Source: Rhinopithecus roxellana
Taxonomy: Eukaryota > Chordata > Mammalia > Primates > Cercopithecidae
Direction: 5' to 3'
Length of the DNA stretch: 64,000 bases
Assembly (NCBI RefSeq): GCF_007565055.1
Contig: NC_044568.1
Location: 45,092,156-45,156,155 of the forward strand
Made by a program: the position numbers and the translations under genes. Below, piece after piece: positions 32,760 to 43,540 of the stretch. The notes under the pieces are model-generated. The model did not search any database, was not told where the DNA came from, and was given only the letters and a program-made list of their open reading frames with translations. How positions within the stretch are numbered: the stretch's first letter is position 1; every line of letters starts with the position of its first letter.

Positions 32760-33085
32760 CAAGAGCTTCCTACTCTCAGCACTTTGCCTCCCTCCCTCTA
32801 CCCTGCCCTTTGCAGCTGACTCCAGCTCATCTGTCAGCTCTCAGATCAAATGACTCCTCTTCAGTGAAGCCTTCCAGGAACATCTTTGTTTCTTTCCTAG
32901 AATTTGTCACACTCTGTAATTTTCCTATTTATTTATATGTGTGTTTCTTCTGTTTCCTACACGGAAATGTTAGTCCCATAATGCCAAGAACCATGCCTGA
33001 TGTTGTTTGCTGCCATACCTAACATGTAACATAGTGTTTGATCCATAGTACAGGCTTATCAAATGGTTGGTGAATGACTGAAAGG
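32760..33085 (+). mobile_element. L2 3' end
   Basis: Order of L2: 'agctctcagatcaaatg' at 32835, 'gaagccttccaggaac' at 32866, 'tttatttatatgtgtg' at 32928, 'gccaagaaccatgcctg' at 32983, 'tggttggtgaatgac' at 33063. Confidence 0.88.
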
Positions 33086-33731
33086 TCATTCAATCATTCT
33101 GTATAGAGCAGTTCAGTGTCAGATGCCCAGAAGTTGCTACTTAGTTTAACTCACCTGTTCGTAGAATCACCCTAAGTAAGGAAGCCCCCAAGGCTTGGGC
33201 CTTCAGAAAGATGATGTCTCATATGACTGTATGCCTTTCCTTACCTTCCATGATGTCTCCTTGGTCTGTAGTGCCCTCAATCTGGCGACTCCTCAGCTAA
33301 GCCTTCCAGCTCAACATCCTCACCCAGTTCTCTTAAGAAGCCACACCACTCCAGAAAGGAGGAAAACATTTCTCTTCCAATGTTTCCACCTTCATGTATC
33401 ATGTACATTGTGGAACTCAACCACGCATTAAGGTCAACTCAAGGCTTCCAACTGCTGAATGTTTTAGCTCCAAATGAGAAAAAGTGGTACTGGATCCAAA
33501 GAGAAGAGTATGTTCGAGGTGCTGCAATCCTAATTATCTTCCTATTCGCGAAAGAATTTCTCCACGATTCCCTGACAAGTATGCACCCTCTTCAAAATCA
33601 ATATTCACTTTTACCAGAAGCCATGCAGTCATAGTTTTATGGAAGGCAATCCAATCTCTCATGTTAACACAACTTTGTCCCCTTCCTTTACTAAGCAATA
33701 ACCCATCATTATCAACTTCATGACCATTCAC
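33086..33731. other. Unique sequence, no gene seen
   Basis: Overlapping plus frames at 33195-33723 show no recognisable domain. The stretch may contain old repeat fragments. Confidence 0.4.
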
Positions 33732-34494
33732 TGATATGGTTTGGATCCGTGTGCCCACCAAATCTCATGCTGAATTTTTTTGAAGTTTTTCTGTTGGTTT
33801 TTGTTTTGTTTTGTTTTGAGACAGAGTCTTGCTCTGTTGTGCAGGCTGGAGTGCAGTGACTCGATCTCGACTCACTGCAACCTCCACCTCCCGGGTTCAA
33901 GCGATTCTCTTGCCTCAACCTCCCGAGTAGCTGGGATTACAGGCACCCACCTCCAAGTCCAGCTAATTTTTGTATTCTTAGTAGAAACGGGGTTTCACCA
34001 TGTTGGCCAGGCTGGTCTCAAACCCCTCACCTCTAGTGGTCTACTGGCCTCAGCCTCCCAAAGTGCTGAGATGATAGGTATGAGCCACCATGCCTGGCCT
34101 TATGTTGAATTGTAATTCCCAGTGTTGGAGGTGAGGCTGGGTGGGAGGTGACTGGATCATGGGAATGGGTTTCTCATGAATGGTTTAGCACCATCTTCTT
34201 GGTGCTGTTCTCGTGATAGGGATAGTGAGTGAGTTCTCACGAGACCTGGTTGTTTAAAAGTGTGTGACACTTCCCCCCTCGCTGTCTCTTACTCCTGCTC
34301 TGGCCAGGTGATGTGCCTGCTCCCCTTTCACCTTCTGCCATGGTTGAGTTTCCTGGGGCCTCGCCAGAAGCTGAGCAGACAGCATCATGTTTCCTGTACA
34401 GCCTGCAGAACCATGATCCAATTAAACTTCTTTTCTTTATAAATCACCCAGTCTCAGATATTTCTTTATAGCAATGCAAGTACTGCCTAATACA
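33732..34494 (+). mobile_element. MaLR LTR (MST/THE1-type), split by an Alu
   Basis: Starts 'tgatatggtttgga', resumes after the Alu with 'gaattgtaattccc' (34106), then 'ctcgtgatagggatagtgag', 'aattaaacttcttttctttat' regions and ends 'gcctaataca' at 34494. No internal region: a solo LTR. Candidate 5-bp duplication 'ttcac/ctcac'. Confidence 0.92.
33776..34099 (-). mobile_element. Alu, antisense, inside the MaLR LTR
   Basis: Target duplication 'atgctgaattt' / 'atgttgaattg' on either side. Starts with (GTTTT)n. Confidence 0.95.
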
Positions 34495-34652
34495 CTCACG
34501 CTTCTCTGAGCGGGTCTAACATGACTGGAGACATCATCAGCTGTGAATTCCTCTTTCTTAACCTATCAGGGAAAGGAGTGTCAGATCCCCAAATCTCTCA
34601 CCTATGGCTCCTCAGTTTATCTAAACATCCGGAAGAGCAGTCCTTCTTGAAC

Positions 34653-34656
<4 letters not shown>

Positions 34657-34685
<29 letters not shown>

Positions 34686-34966
34686 CTTACGGAGTCTTGT
34701 TGTGTCGCCCAGGCTGGAGTGCAGTGGTGCAATCTCGGCTCACTGAAAGCTCCGCCTCCCAGGTTCATGCCATTCTCCTGCCTCAGCCTCCCGGGTAACT
34801 GGGACTACAGGCACCTGCCACCACGCCTGGCTAATTTTTTGCATTTTTAGTAGAGACGGGGTTTCACCGTGTTAGCCAGGATGGTCTCCATCTCCTGACC
34901 TCGTGATCCACCCGCCTCGGCCTCCCAAAGTGTTGGGATTACAGGCGTGAGCCACTGCGCCTGGCC
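34657..34966 (-). mobile_element. Alu (AluY/S-type), antisense
   Basis: Starts with (TTTTC)n then T; contains 'gtgttagccaggatgg' of younger Alus. Flanked by 'ttgaactttt' and 'ccgaactttt'. Confidence 0.95.
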
Positions 34967-35787
34967 CCGAACTTTTCATATCCTCTCAGCCCAACACGAG
35001 AAAAAGGAATAGTCCCCCCCTCCCCATGAGATATGCTCCCAGCAGAAGTGACTGGCTATAGAAAAAATAAGGTTATCTGCAGATTATGAGTTAATAGCCA
35101 TAAAGTTTACAGCAGGGGGCCTGGTCCATGGCAGGTGGTTAATTTAAAAAACAAAAGAAAAGAGAAGTGCAGTTATTACTGCAGTTGCTGCTTCTACTAC
35201 TACCACTATTACCTGTGTCCCTAGCACTTAGCAAAAGACTTAGTATACATTAGCCATTTGATGAATGCTTGGTGAATAAATAAGTGAATGAAGGAAAAAG
35301 CTGAAACACCTCTTAAAATTGTGTCATCCCACATTGTACAGATAGAAAAGCTGAATCATTGCTCCGATGCCAAGGCATTCACCTAAACTGTGCTCATGAG
35401 GCCAAAGCCCTGGCATGTGGCTGGTAATTTCCCTGCGATATGCCTGTCCAGCCTTCTGAGGCTCAGGGACGCACATATTCAACTCCTGTTGCCTGGGAGA
35501 ATATTTACACGGGACACCACTGCACACAGTCATTAAAACAGAGCTCCAAAACTGATTTGCAGAAATCAAATTGCTGGTATGGATAACTAAATGCCAAATC
35601 AGGACTTTATAGATCCCAAAAGGTTGATTCTCTGAAGATGACATTTTTGTTTTAGAATAAAGGGAAGGTACACCTACATTTAAAATTCTACTGAACCTGT
35701 TCAGGATGGAGAAGAATCGTTCATTTGAAGCCTAGTGAAAAAGAAACGGTATTGATATTTACTTTGAAATGAGCTTATGAAGAAAAA
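34967..35787. other. Mostly unique, with an L2 end
   Basis: 35210-35290 resembles an L2 3' end ('agcacttagcaaaagactta' region, 'atgcttggtgaata'). The remainder shows no repeat or exon. Confidence 0.45.
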
Positions 35788-36088
35788 AATTTTTTTTATT
35801 TTTTTGAGATGGAGTTTCGCTGTTGTTTCCCAGGCTAGAGTGCAATGGCACGATCTCAGCTCACCACAACCTCCACCTCCCAGGTTCAAGCGATTCTCCT
35901 GCCTCAGCCTCATGAGCACCTGGGATTACAAGCATGCGCCACCATGTACAGCTAATTTTGTATTTTTAGTAGAGATGGGGTTTCTCCATGTTGGTCAGGC
36001 TGGTCTCGAACTCCCCACCTCAGGTTATCTGCCTGCCTCAGCTTCCCAAAGTGCTGGGTTTATAGGTGTGAGCCACTGCACCCAGTCT
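35788..36088 (-). mobile_element. Alu, antisense
   Basis: Divergent full-length antisense Alu; T-rich start at 35788. Confidence 0.94.
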
Positions 36089-36609
36089 GAACAAAGACAT
36101 TCTTTCCTGATTGAACAAATAAGATAAAATAAATTTTTGGCATATGCAGAGTTGGCCCAACTCACACTCAAAAAAAAAAAAAAAAAAAAAAAAAAGTTTG
36201 CTGTCTTATTTTTACTCTGGCATTAAAAGGAAAGTGATGTAAAACTGACAGGGAAAATAATAATTGCAACTGTTAACTGGAAACAGAAGTGGGATGTAAA
36301 CAATGAAAATAAAAATAAAAATAAATGAAAAATACATACTGTGATAAAAAGCTATAAAGTACTACAGAAAAAAAAAATAGAGTATGATAAAAGGGATACA
36401 ACGTGCTAGGAGGAGACAATATTTGAGCAAATATTTCAAGGAGGCTAAGGAACAAGCCAAGCAGATGTTTCGGGAAAGAGTGTTTCAGTTAGAGGACAGG
36501 GCAAGTGCAAAGGTCCTGTGGCAGAAACGTGGCTGGATGGGATGAAGAACAGCAAGGACATCACACAGATGAGAGAAGTAATCAAAGTGAAGAGAAACGG
36601 AAGAGGAGG
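36089..36609. other. Unassigned sequence with poly-A run
   Basis: A pure A run lies at 36171-36195. 36440-36540 resembles an old repeat ('gcaagtgcaaaggtcctg'). No exon. Confidence 0.45.
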
Positions 36610-37140
36610 TTTGTGATGGTTAATTTTATGTGTCAATTTGACTGGGCTGAGGGATGCCTGGAGAGCTGGTAAAATTCTTGTTGAGTGTGTCTGGGAGGGT
36701 GTTTCTAGAAGAGGTTAGCATTTGTATGCGTAAAGACCTAGTAAAGCAGATGGCCTTCACCTATGCAGGTAGGCATCATCATGCAGTCTATTGAGGGTCT
36801 GAATAGAACAAAAAGTTGGAAAAAGGGCCAATTTACTTTTTTGTTGGGCTAAGAGTGCCATCTCCCCCACCTCAGACACAGGGTCTGGGCTGGAACCATA
36901 CCACCAGCTTTCCTGGGTCTCCATTTTGCACACGGCAGATTGTAAGATTTCTGTCTCCAGAATCAGGTGAACCAATCCTCATACAAATCTTTCTATAAAT
37001 CAGTAGATCCTATTGTATTAGGGTGGTGCAAAAGTAATTGCAGTTTTTGCTGTTACTTTCAATGGTAAAAACCGCAATTACTTTTGCACCAACCTAATAT
37101 CTGTTTCTTTGGAGGACCTTGCTAAATACAAAGTATTGAA
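36610..37140 (+). mobile_element. Ancient LTR-like repeat with a MADE1 insertion
   Basis: Characteristic opening 'tgatggttaattttatgtgtc' region at 36615, then 'gggtgtttctagaagag' at 36698, 'gaatagaacaaaaag' at 36800, and after the MADE1 'tctgtttctttggagga' at 37100. Family name not certain (ERVL/MaLR-type LTR most likely). Confidence 0.65.
37018..37097 (+). mobile_element. MADE1 (Hsmar1-derived MITE), full length
   Basis: Exactly 80 bp, with TA on both sides (37016-37017 and 37098-37099), the mariner target duplication. The two halves are near-perfect inverted repeats around 'tactttcaatgg' (about 37054-37065), giving a long hairpin. MADE1 copies are the known source of the miR-548 family. 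Whether this one is transcribed or processed cannot be seen. Confidence 0.95.
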
Positions 37141-37632
37141 GACAAAATTATGCTGGGTCTTAGAAGGCCCTTATAAGCACTTTAACTTTTACTCTGAATG
37201 AAATGGGGATCCATGGGCAGGTTTTGAGGAGAGGGGTGATCATGGTCTGATTTACGTCAACAACGCAGGAGGGAGATCACTTAGGAGATTATACAGGGGA
37301 GAGATGATGAACAGTGCTGTCAACAGAGTGGGTGAAAAGTTGCCAGATTCTGGATAGTTGTTGAAGGTATAACCAGCAGGCTTCTCTAAGAGTTTGCATG
37401 TGGGGTGCAAGAGAAGTCAAGAATTTCCCATGTTTTTGACTTAAGATCTGGATATGAACTGAGATGAGGATGATCACTATTCAGGCAGTTTTAGGGGAAA
37501 GTCAAGAGGGCTCTAGATGTGGTAAACTTACGATTATTACTCAGCATCCAAGAGAATAGTAGGTTGAGTATGCATTTAGATATATGAATCTAAGTTCAGG
37601 AGAGAGGTCTGAATCCAGGAATCCAGGGCTTC

Positions 37633-37638
<6 letters not shown>
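37141..37638. other. Ancient repeat-like then unassigned sequence
   Basis: 37150-37310 resembles a common old repeat ('tgggcaggttttgaggagagggg' region). The rest is unassigned. No exon. Confidence 0.4.

Positions 37639-37668
<30 letters not shown>
37639..37668. repeat. Poly-T run
   Basis: About 30 T. No Alu or L1 body attached on its downstream side. Confidence 0.9.
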
Positions 37669-37852
37669 CCTGTACTGTGGCTTTAAATAATACTTAGGTG
37701 TTGGTCCATGCTAAAATCTGCAGCTCCAGCTCAGCACTTGTGCCTGACTCTTGACTGATATACACAATGATGAGATTGGCCAATGGTGAGATGGTATCTG
37801 GATACCATCTGAAATTCAGCATGGTCAGTGGAGAACTCTTGATTTTTTTAAC

Positions 37853-38211
37853 TCTTCTTTTCTTTTCTTTTTTCCTTCCTTCCTTCCTTCCCTCCCTCCC
37901 TTCCTTCCTTCCTTTCTTTTCCTTCTTAGATGGAGTTTTGCTCTTGCTGTCCAGGCTGGAGTGCAATGGCATGATTTTGGCTCACTGAACTGCCTCCTGA
38001 GTTCAAGCGATTCTCCTGCCTTAGTCCTTCCAAGTAGCTGAGATTACAGGCACCCGTCACCAAGCCCAGCTAATTTTTTTGTATTTTTAATAGAGACAGG
38101 GGTTTCACCATGTTGGCCAGGCTGGTCTTGAACTCCTGACCTCAGATGATCTGCCCACCTCAGCCTACCCAAAGTGCTGGGAATTACAGGCGTGAGCCAC
38201 TGCGCCTGGCC
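37853..38211 (-). mobile_element. Alu, antisense, with (CCTT)n tail
   Basis: The poly-T end has become a pyrimidine microsatellite (37857-37927, TTTTC then CCTT/CCCT). The Alu body runs from 37928 to 38211. Confidence 0.92.
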
Positions 38212-38269
38212 TATCTTCCCTTTCTTGACTTCATGAACTGACACCGTCATCTTTCCAGGTTTCTCAAAC

Positions 38270-38404
38270 CTAAAACTTCAGAATCATCTTCAATTCTCTT
38301 CTCTTACTCTTCACATACAATCCATCAATAATTTCCTCTCATTCTGCCTCCAAAATATACATCAGAATTGTCCAATTTTTTGCTACCTCTACAGCACCTC
38401 CGCC

Positions 38405-38447
<43 letters not shown>

Positions 38448-38704
38448 CCCCCCAGCCATTCCAAGCCACTATCTCTCACCTGGAATACTACAATAACATC
38501 TGTCTTGTCTATTTTCTTCTCTACTGCCTAACCTACATACTTTCCTTCAAACAAACAACACCATGCACATCTGGCAGCACAAATCAAATCGTGCATTTTT
38601 ACCTCGTGACTTCATGCATAAAATCTTTCACTGGCTTGCCAGTGACTTAGAATGCATCCAGTCTTCTTATTGTGGTATTAAAAGGCCCTATGTGACCAGT
38701 GTCT
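38270..38704 (+). mobile_element. L2 fragment, upstream part
   Basis: L2-like text: 'catctggcagcacaaatc' at 38570, 'cttgccagtgacttagaatgc' region at 38634, 'tgtggtattaaaaggcccta' region at 38671. It resumes after the ERV LTR at about 39185. Confidence 0.75.
38406..38446 (+). repeat. 41-base poly-C run
   Basis: 41 consecutive C, then one G and six more C. Extremely rare length for a primate C tract. The minus strand is G41 (quadruplex-prone), the plus strand i-motif-prone. It could also be an assembly or sequencing artefact. Confidence 0.95.
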
Positions 38705-38718
38705 TAATTTAATTTAAT

Positions 38719-39170
38719 GTAACTTAATTTAGGAGAGCTAAGTAATTAAACATGAGGCCAAAGTACATAAGAAAGCGGCAGCCCTTTATTGCAAATATGC
38801 ACACACTCTCAGGCGAGGTTCTCTGGTCCTCAGGTGTGGGGGGCCAGGGAAGTTGCGACGGCGCTCTCGGGTGAGGTTCCCCGGTCCACGAATGCGGGGG
38901 CTGAAGAAGTCACCCCTGCTGCTGCCAGCAGCGGACTTTTATGCATTGGTACTGGAAGGGGGAGGGCAGTGAGCGGGACAAGGGCGTGATAGGGGCGTCT
39001 CTGTAGGCGCCGCGCGGGTGAGTTGGTGATGAAGAACCCGGAAGCAACATGGATTGTGCCTTCTTGTTCACCTTCCTCCATCTTGTCCCTTCTCCCTCAC
39101 CCAAACAACCAGGTCCCTACCTACCTCTCCTACCTAAATCCAAGTCAACGCCCCCTACCCCAACTATGAT
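38719..39170 (-). mobile_element. CpG-rich solo ERV LTR, minus strand
   Basis: On the minus strand: TATA-type box (complement of 'cttttatgc' at 38936), poly-A signal AATAAA (complement of 'tttatt' at 38785), with an R-like segment between. Just downstream of the TATA the GCTGCTG/CAGCAGC arms at 38918-38932 can fold. A roughly 39-bp unit is duplicated (38806-38844 and 38863-38901, period near 57). CpG density is far above the surroundings, implying youth or little methylation decay. It splits an L2. No viral genes adjoin. Family not assigned; both ends are approximate. Confidence 0.65.
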
Positions 39171-39184
39171 CCAGACACAGAGGG

Positions 39185-39523
39185 GTTTTTCTGTTTCTTG
39201 CATTCTCTGGGCTTTATCCCTTTTTAAGGTCTCTACATATGCTATTCTTCATCCAGGAATATTTTACCCACAGATCTCTGCTTGGTCCTTTTTTTTTTTT
39301 TTTTTTCCATTATTCAGGCCTTAGCTCAATGTCATCTCTTCAGAATGCCTCTATTTGATCCAATGATAACCCACGCCCTTCACAGTGATGTATCACACCT
39401 TTTTCTTTATAGAACATATTACTATCTGAAATGAGCCCATTTAATATTAACCAGCTTATATAGTCCTTCCCCATGTGAATGTGACATCCATGAGCACTGC
39501 CTTGTTCAGCACCGTATCCTCCA
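39185..39523 (+). mobile_element. L2 fragment, downstream part
   Basis: Continues the L2: 'tctcttcagaatgcctct' at 39334, 'tttatagaacatattact' at 39408, 'gtgacatccatgagca' at 39481. The final bit continues after the Alu at 39846-39915 ('cagtgcttgacatatatt'). Confidence 0.82.
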
Positions 39524-39845
39524 TTTTTTTTTTTTTTTTTTTTTTTGCTTTATTTTGTTTTTTTTGGAGACAGGGTCACACTCTGTCACTAGGCTGGAGT
39601 GCAGCAGCACGATCTCTGCTCACTGAAACCTCCACCTCCCTGGGTTCAAGTGATTCTCCTGCCTCAGCCTCCCAAGTAGCTGGGATTACAGGTGTATGAC
39701 ACCACGCCCAGCTAATTTTTGTATTTTGGTACAGACAGGGTTTCACTATGTTGGCCAGGCTGGTCTCAAACTACTGACCTCAAGTGATCTGCCCACTTCG
39801 ACCTCCCAAGTGCTGGGATTACAGGCGCGAGCCACCGTGCCTGGC
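39524..39845 (-). mobile_element. Alu, antisense, inside L2
   Basis: Poly-T start from 39524 and full body to 39845. Confidence 0.95.
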
Positions 39846-39915
39846 CCCTTGTACCCGCCATTCTTAAACAGTGCTTGACATATATTAGGCATGGTATAAA
39901 TGCCTATTCTATGAG

Positions 39916-40219
39916 TAAACTTTTCCTTAAATGGTGCTATAGTGGGCACATATTAAAGATCAACTCAAATTAAACAGCTATCCAAATTATGCAGCTGTTG
40001 AAGAGGTCTTCTGGGAAGTAAGAGTTGAAGTGACAGAACCATATTCTAAGGTATATCCCCTTCATCTCTTGAACCAAAGAAAATCTGGGTGACTACTCCA
40101 TAGAAACCATATCACCCACCAAATAACAACTAACTAAATGACTGGAAAGTGCCAGGGAGAAATTGGCCTTACACAACCTCTCTAAGTTTGTATTAAAAAC
40201 ACAGTCCTTAAAACGATGG
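39916..40219. other. Unassigned sequence
   Basis: No exon or named repeat. Confidence 0.4.
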
Positions 40220-40445
40220 CAAATATCACTCAAATGGAAACAACTGGCTTATAACACATTTTAAATTGAACTTTTTATTTTTAGATAATTGTAGATTCAC
40301 ATGCAATTGTAAGAAGTAATACAGAGAGATCCTATGTGCCTTTTACTCAATTTCCTACATGGTTAACATCTTGTAAAATGACAGTACAATATTACAACCA
40401 GGATATTGACATTGATACAATCCAAGTCCCTAACACATTTTGAAA
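40220..40445. mobile_element. L1M-like fragment
   Basis: 'agagagatcctatgtgcc' at 40323, 'gtacaatattacaaccaggat' region at 40384 and 'gacattgataca' at 40408 match a frequent old L1 3' sequence. Confidence 0.6.
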
Positions 40446-40559
40446 TAAGGAATGTTTTTACTCTTAACTCCTACGGCAGTTCTTCTCTCGTAAGGCTTCA
40501 CTCTGAGCTCACAAGTGACCAAGGTGTGAAGGTATTACCCCCTTTCAAGAGTAACTGCA

Positions 40560-41255
40560 TGTTAAGAGAGATTATGGAGAGCAAAATACAATTAAATATA
40601 TGAAAATAGGCACAAATTCATTATTACTCCGAGAAATGCATATCAAAACACTGAGATACAACTTTTCCTCAGTCAGAGTAACAAAAATCAGAAAAGTCTG
40701 ATAACATCCAGTGCCAGTATATGTATGGCGAAACAGGCATTTCATATTTTTGTTGGAAGCCTTAATAGTTTGTTGGGAATTAATATGGAATAGCTATTGT
40801 AATAAAAAAAATATACCTTTTGATGTATTTATTTCAACTTAAGGTAATCTGTTTTACAGAAATAAAAATGTCAGTACAGAAACATGAGCATGTCTATTGC
40901 AATATCGTTTTGTTTGAAGTGTCAAGCATACACTCGCAAACACCCTGACACACCCTGAATGTCAATCAGTAGAATGGTTAAATTAATGATGTAAATCCAA
41001 ACTGAAATATTATGCAGCTATTTAAAAAAGATAAGTTGATCTACTCATATATCTGCAGGAATTTCTGGTGTGATAAATGAGGGGAAGAAAATGAAACTGG
41101 AAAGTAGTGTACATAATATAATACAAGTTTAGAAAAAAGGATCTACAAATGCGTATCCATTTATTTGTGTATGTATAGGAGCATGAAAAATGTTGTGACA
41201 AGATAAACAGATAATTAGCATTGTTTTTCTCAGAGGCTGGAGGAAAAGTTAGAAG
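40560..41255 (+). mobile_element. L1 (L1MC/ME or HAL1-like) 3' fragment
   Basis: 'gaaatgcatatcaaaaca' at 40633, 'aatattatgcagctattt' at 41006, 'tgtgtatgtataggagca' at 41166 and 'tctcagaggctggagg' at 41228 follow the order of old L1 3' ends. No intact frame. Confidence 0.72.
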
Positions 41256-42265
41256 GAGTCAGGGAAAAAAATTATTTACTTCTTTAAATGCCTTTGAATT
41301 GTTTGTCTAGTCACAAGGATGCCATGTTGGTTGAGATTTCAAAGAAACCTCGTAAGTAAGAAAGGAGAGGGAGGAAAGAACAGAAGATCAAAGATGGTCT
41401 TCAAGCCCAAAAGAATGAATATAGTGATGGCTGAATTTCAAGTATGACAGGCGTCTCTGTACCTGGGGAGGGGACGGCAAAGGGAAGCAAGAGAGAGGAG
41501 ATACTACCCTTTAGTCCAGGTCCTGGGAACTTATCTTGGCTTTCATAAACCCTGCTGCACGGGCCAAGGGAGAACAGCAAGACGAACCACACGTCTGTAG
41601 GAATTTACGCAGATCAAGCTGCCAATCACCACACTGAGAAGAGAGGCAAGCAGCTCATTAAATAGGCCCTGGTAATTTGATTTCCACGAAGTGGTTACCT
41701 TTCTTGCAGGCAACAATATGGGCATCCGGGCTGCCTCTGCAACCCAGGCACTGCCATAGCAAGGAACACTTTGCTGTGTGGCTCTTCCTCAGACCAGGAA
41801 GGAGGCATCAGGCAACAGATTTCATTCCCTGCTTCCACTGAACCCACAAGAAGCCCAGACCTAGATGTGCATGTTGAGCTGCAGCCACTGCCTCAGGGCC
41901 AGATGACATTCTTCAGAATTTCAGGGCAAGACTCTCCAAGCAGTGCCTTGCATGAGAACTGAGAGCAAGAAGCAGAAATCTGCACCTGGGCTCTATAGAT
42001 GAAAACACTGCAGGGCAACACAGCTTCAAAATCATATCAGCTGCACAGGTATGAATGTGCAGAAAAACAGTCTCTTCTAAAACAGCCACACCCAAGGATT
42101 TGAGAAGAAGAAGAAAGCCATATCGGAAAAGCCTGCCTACACAAGCAATTAAATTGGATTTATGTCACATTGCAAGTCTGCCCGCAACAACTGTGCTCCC
42201 AATGCAATTCTGCTAAATCAAATGACATTCAAAAGTATTTTCTTGCCACCCATAAGGCTCCTGAA
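41256..42265. other. Unique sequence, no gene seen
   Basis: About 1 kb without named repeat. 41590-41730 has the compositional look of conserved non-coding DNA ('ggtaatttgatttccac' at 41670). The 60-63 codon frames have no motif. Confidence 0.4.
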
Positions 42266-42430
42266 GGAGTCATCTGTAAAAGGAGTTAACCTCTCTATAC
42301 CTCAGTTTCCTCATTTATATAATGGGAATAATAATAACATCTACTTCATAAGATTCTTACAGGATACCATGGATTAACACATGCAAATTACTATATGTAT
42401 CCAGCATATAGTAAGCAGTCTATACATTCT
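42266..42430 (+). mobile_element. MIR
   Basis: 'cctctatacctcagtttcctca' region at 42291, 'taatgggaataataata' at 42320, tail 'agcatatagtaagca'. Confidence 0.9.
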
Positions 42431-42683
42431 TGTTATTTTTGTTTTTAAGATGTGATCGATAATTTCTCTTACACAGCAGTTAGTTTAAAGTGAGACAGGC
42501 ACACCTGTAGCCCTTGTATCTGTGGCATACAACACTAGCAGTATTTAACACTAAACACAAGCAGTGTGTGCTGTGCCATACACTCTGCTTTGTGTTGTCC
42601 CTACCTTGCCTCCTCTCTTCATCCTCACATCACCCTGTGATGTAAGGGCTTTGATTGTCTGCATTTTTTTCTGAGTATTGGAG

Positions 42684-42685
<2 letters not shown>
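42431..42685. other. Unassigned sequence
   Basis: No exon or confident repeat. Confidence 0.4.
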
Positions 42686-42727
<42 letters not shown>

Positions 42728-42885
42728 ATGTGAGTGTTTAGAGTCAAGGTCTCTCTCTGTTGCCCAGGCTGGAGTGCAGTGGCACAATCATAGCTCCCAG
42801 CAGTCTCAAACTCCTGGCTTCAAGTGATCCTCCCGCCTCAGCCTCCCAAAGTGCTGGGATGCAGGTGTGAGCCACTGCACCTGGT
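42686..42885 (-). mobile_element. Alu monomer, antisense, with (GT)n tail
   Basis: A (GT)n run (42686-42726) takes the place of the poly-T, followed by a single old Alu arm to about 42885. The target duplication 'ctgagtattggagaa' / 'ctgagcattagagaa' brackets the whole unit, showing the microsatellite grew from the SINE tail. Confidence 0.9.
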
Positions 42886-43069
42886 CTGAGCATTAGAGAA
42901 TTTAAATATCTTTCTCCTGAAGGTTTTCCAGACAATATCAGACAAAGCTGAGATTCTCACTCAGCTCTAGCCAACTCCAGATTCTCAGTTCTTACACATG
43001 ACCTGCACAGCTGGAGCAGGTGAGCGGGAGCCTGCATTGAGAGTTTCTCATACCTAGTTCCCTATACCC
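42886..43069. other. Unassigned sequence
   Basis: No feature recognised. Confidence 0.4.
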
Positions 43070-43240
43070 ACAAGGGGAGGGAGAGCATTAGGACAAATAC
43101 CTAATGCATGTGGGGCTTAAAACCTAGATGACAGGTTGATGGGTGCAGCAAACCACCATGGCACATGTACACCTATGTAACAAACTTGCATGTTCTGCAC
43201 ATGTATCCCAGAACTTAAAGTAAAATAAAATAAAATAAAT
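43070..43240 (+). mobile_element. Short L1P 3' end
   Basis: 'gagcattaggacaaatacc' at 43084, 'gatgggtgcagcaaacca' at 43138, 'catgtatcccagaactta' at 43200 and a (TAAAA)n tail: a severely 5'-truncated primate L1. Confidence 0.95.
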
Positions 43241-43380
43241 CAACACAGATTTCTGCCTCCTACCCCACACTCTTAATGAGTCAGAACCTTGAGAGTGGGC
43301 CCAGAACTGTTTACTTGGGACAGGCTTCTCAAGTAACTCCTATGTAGTTAGCCTAGTACTTGAATTCCAAAACAGAAATT
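43241..43380 (-). mobile_element. MER5/MER20-like MITE fragment
   Basis: 'acagatttctgcctcc' at 43245 and 'ttaatgagtcagaacc' at 43273 match the MITE core. Diverged. Confidence 0.5.
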
Positions 43381-43540
43381 GATTCCAAAACAGGGTTGAG
43401 TTTCTCTTTAACCCACTGGGAATCCTCTAAGGAAGCAAATCCTCTTACCTAGACTAGATCTTTCCATCTGATGTTGGCTATCCTAAGCCAAGTTCAAATC
43501 TCTACAAGAAAAATCTTTTGTGAATTCCAACCCTTACTTT

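Noticed and set aside
38719..39110. Host CpG-island promoter
   Set aside because: TATA and AATAAA on the same strand about 150 bp apart and splitting of an L2 fit an LTR better, although a host promoter is not fully excluded.
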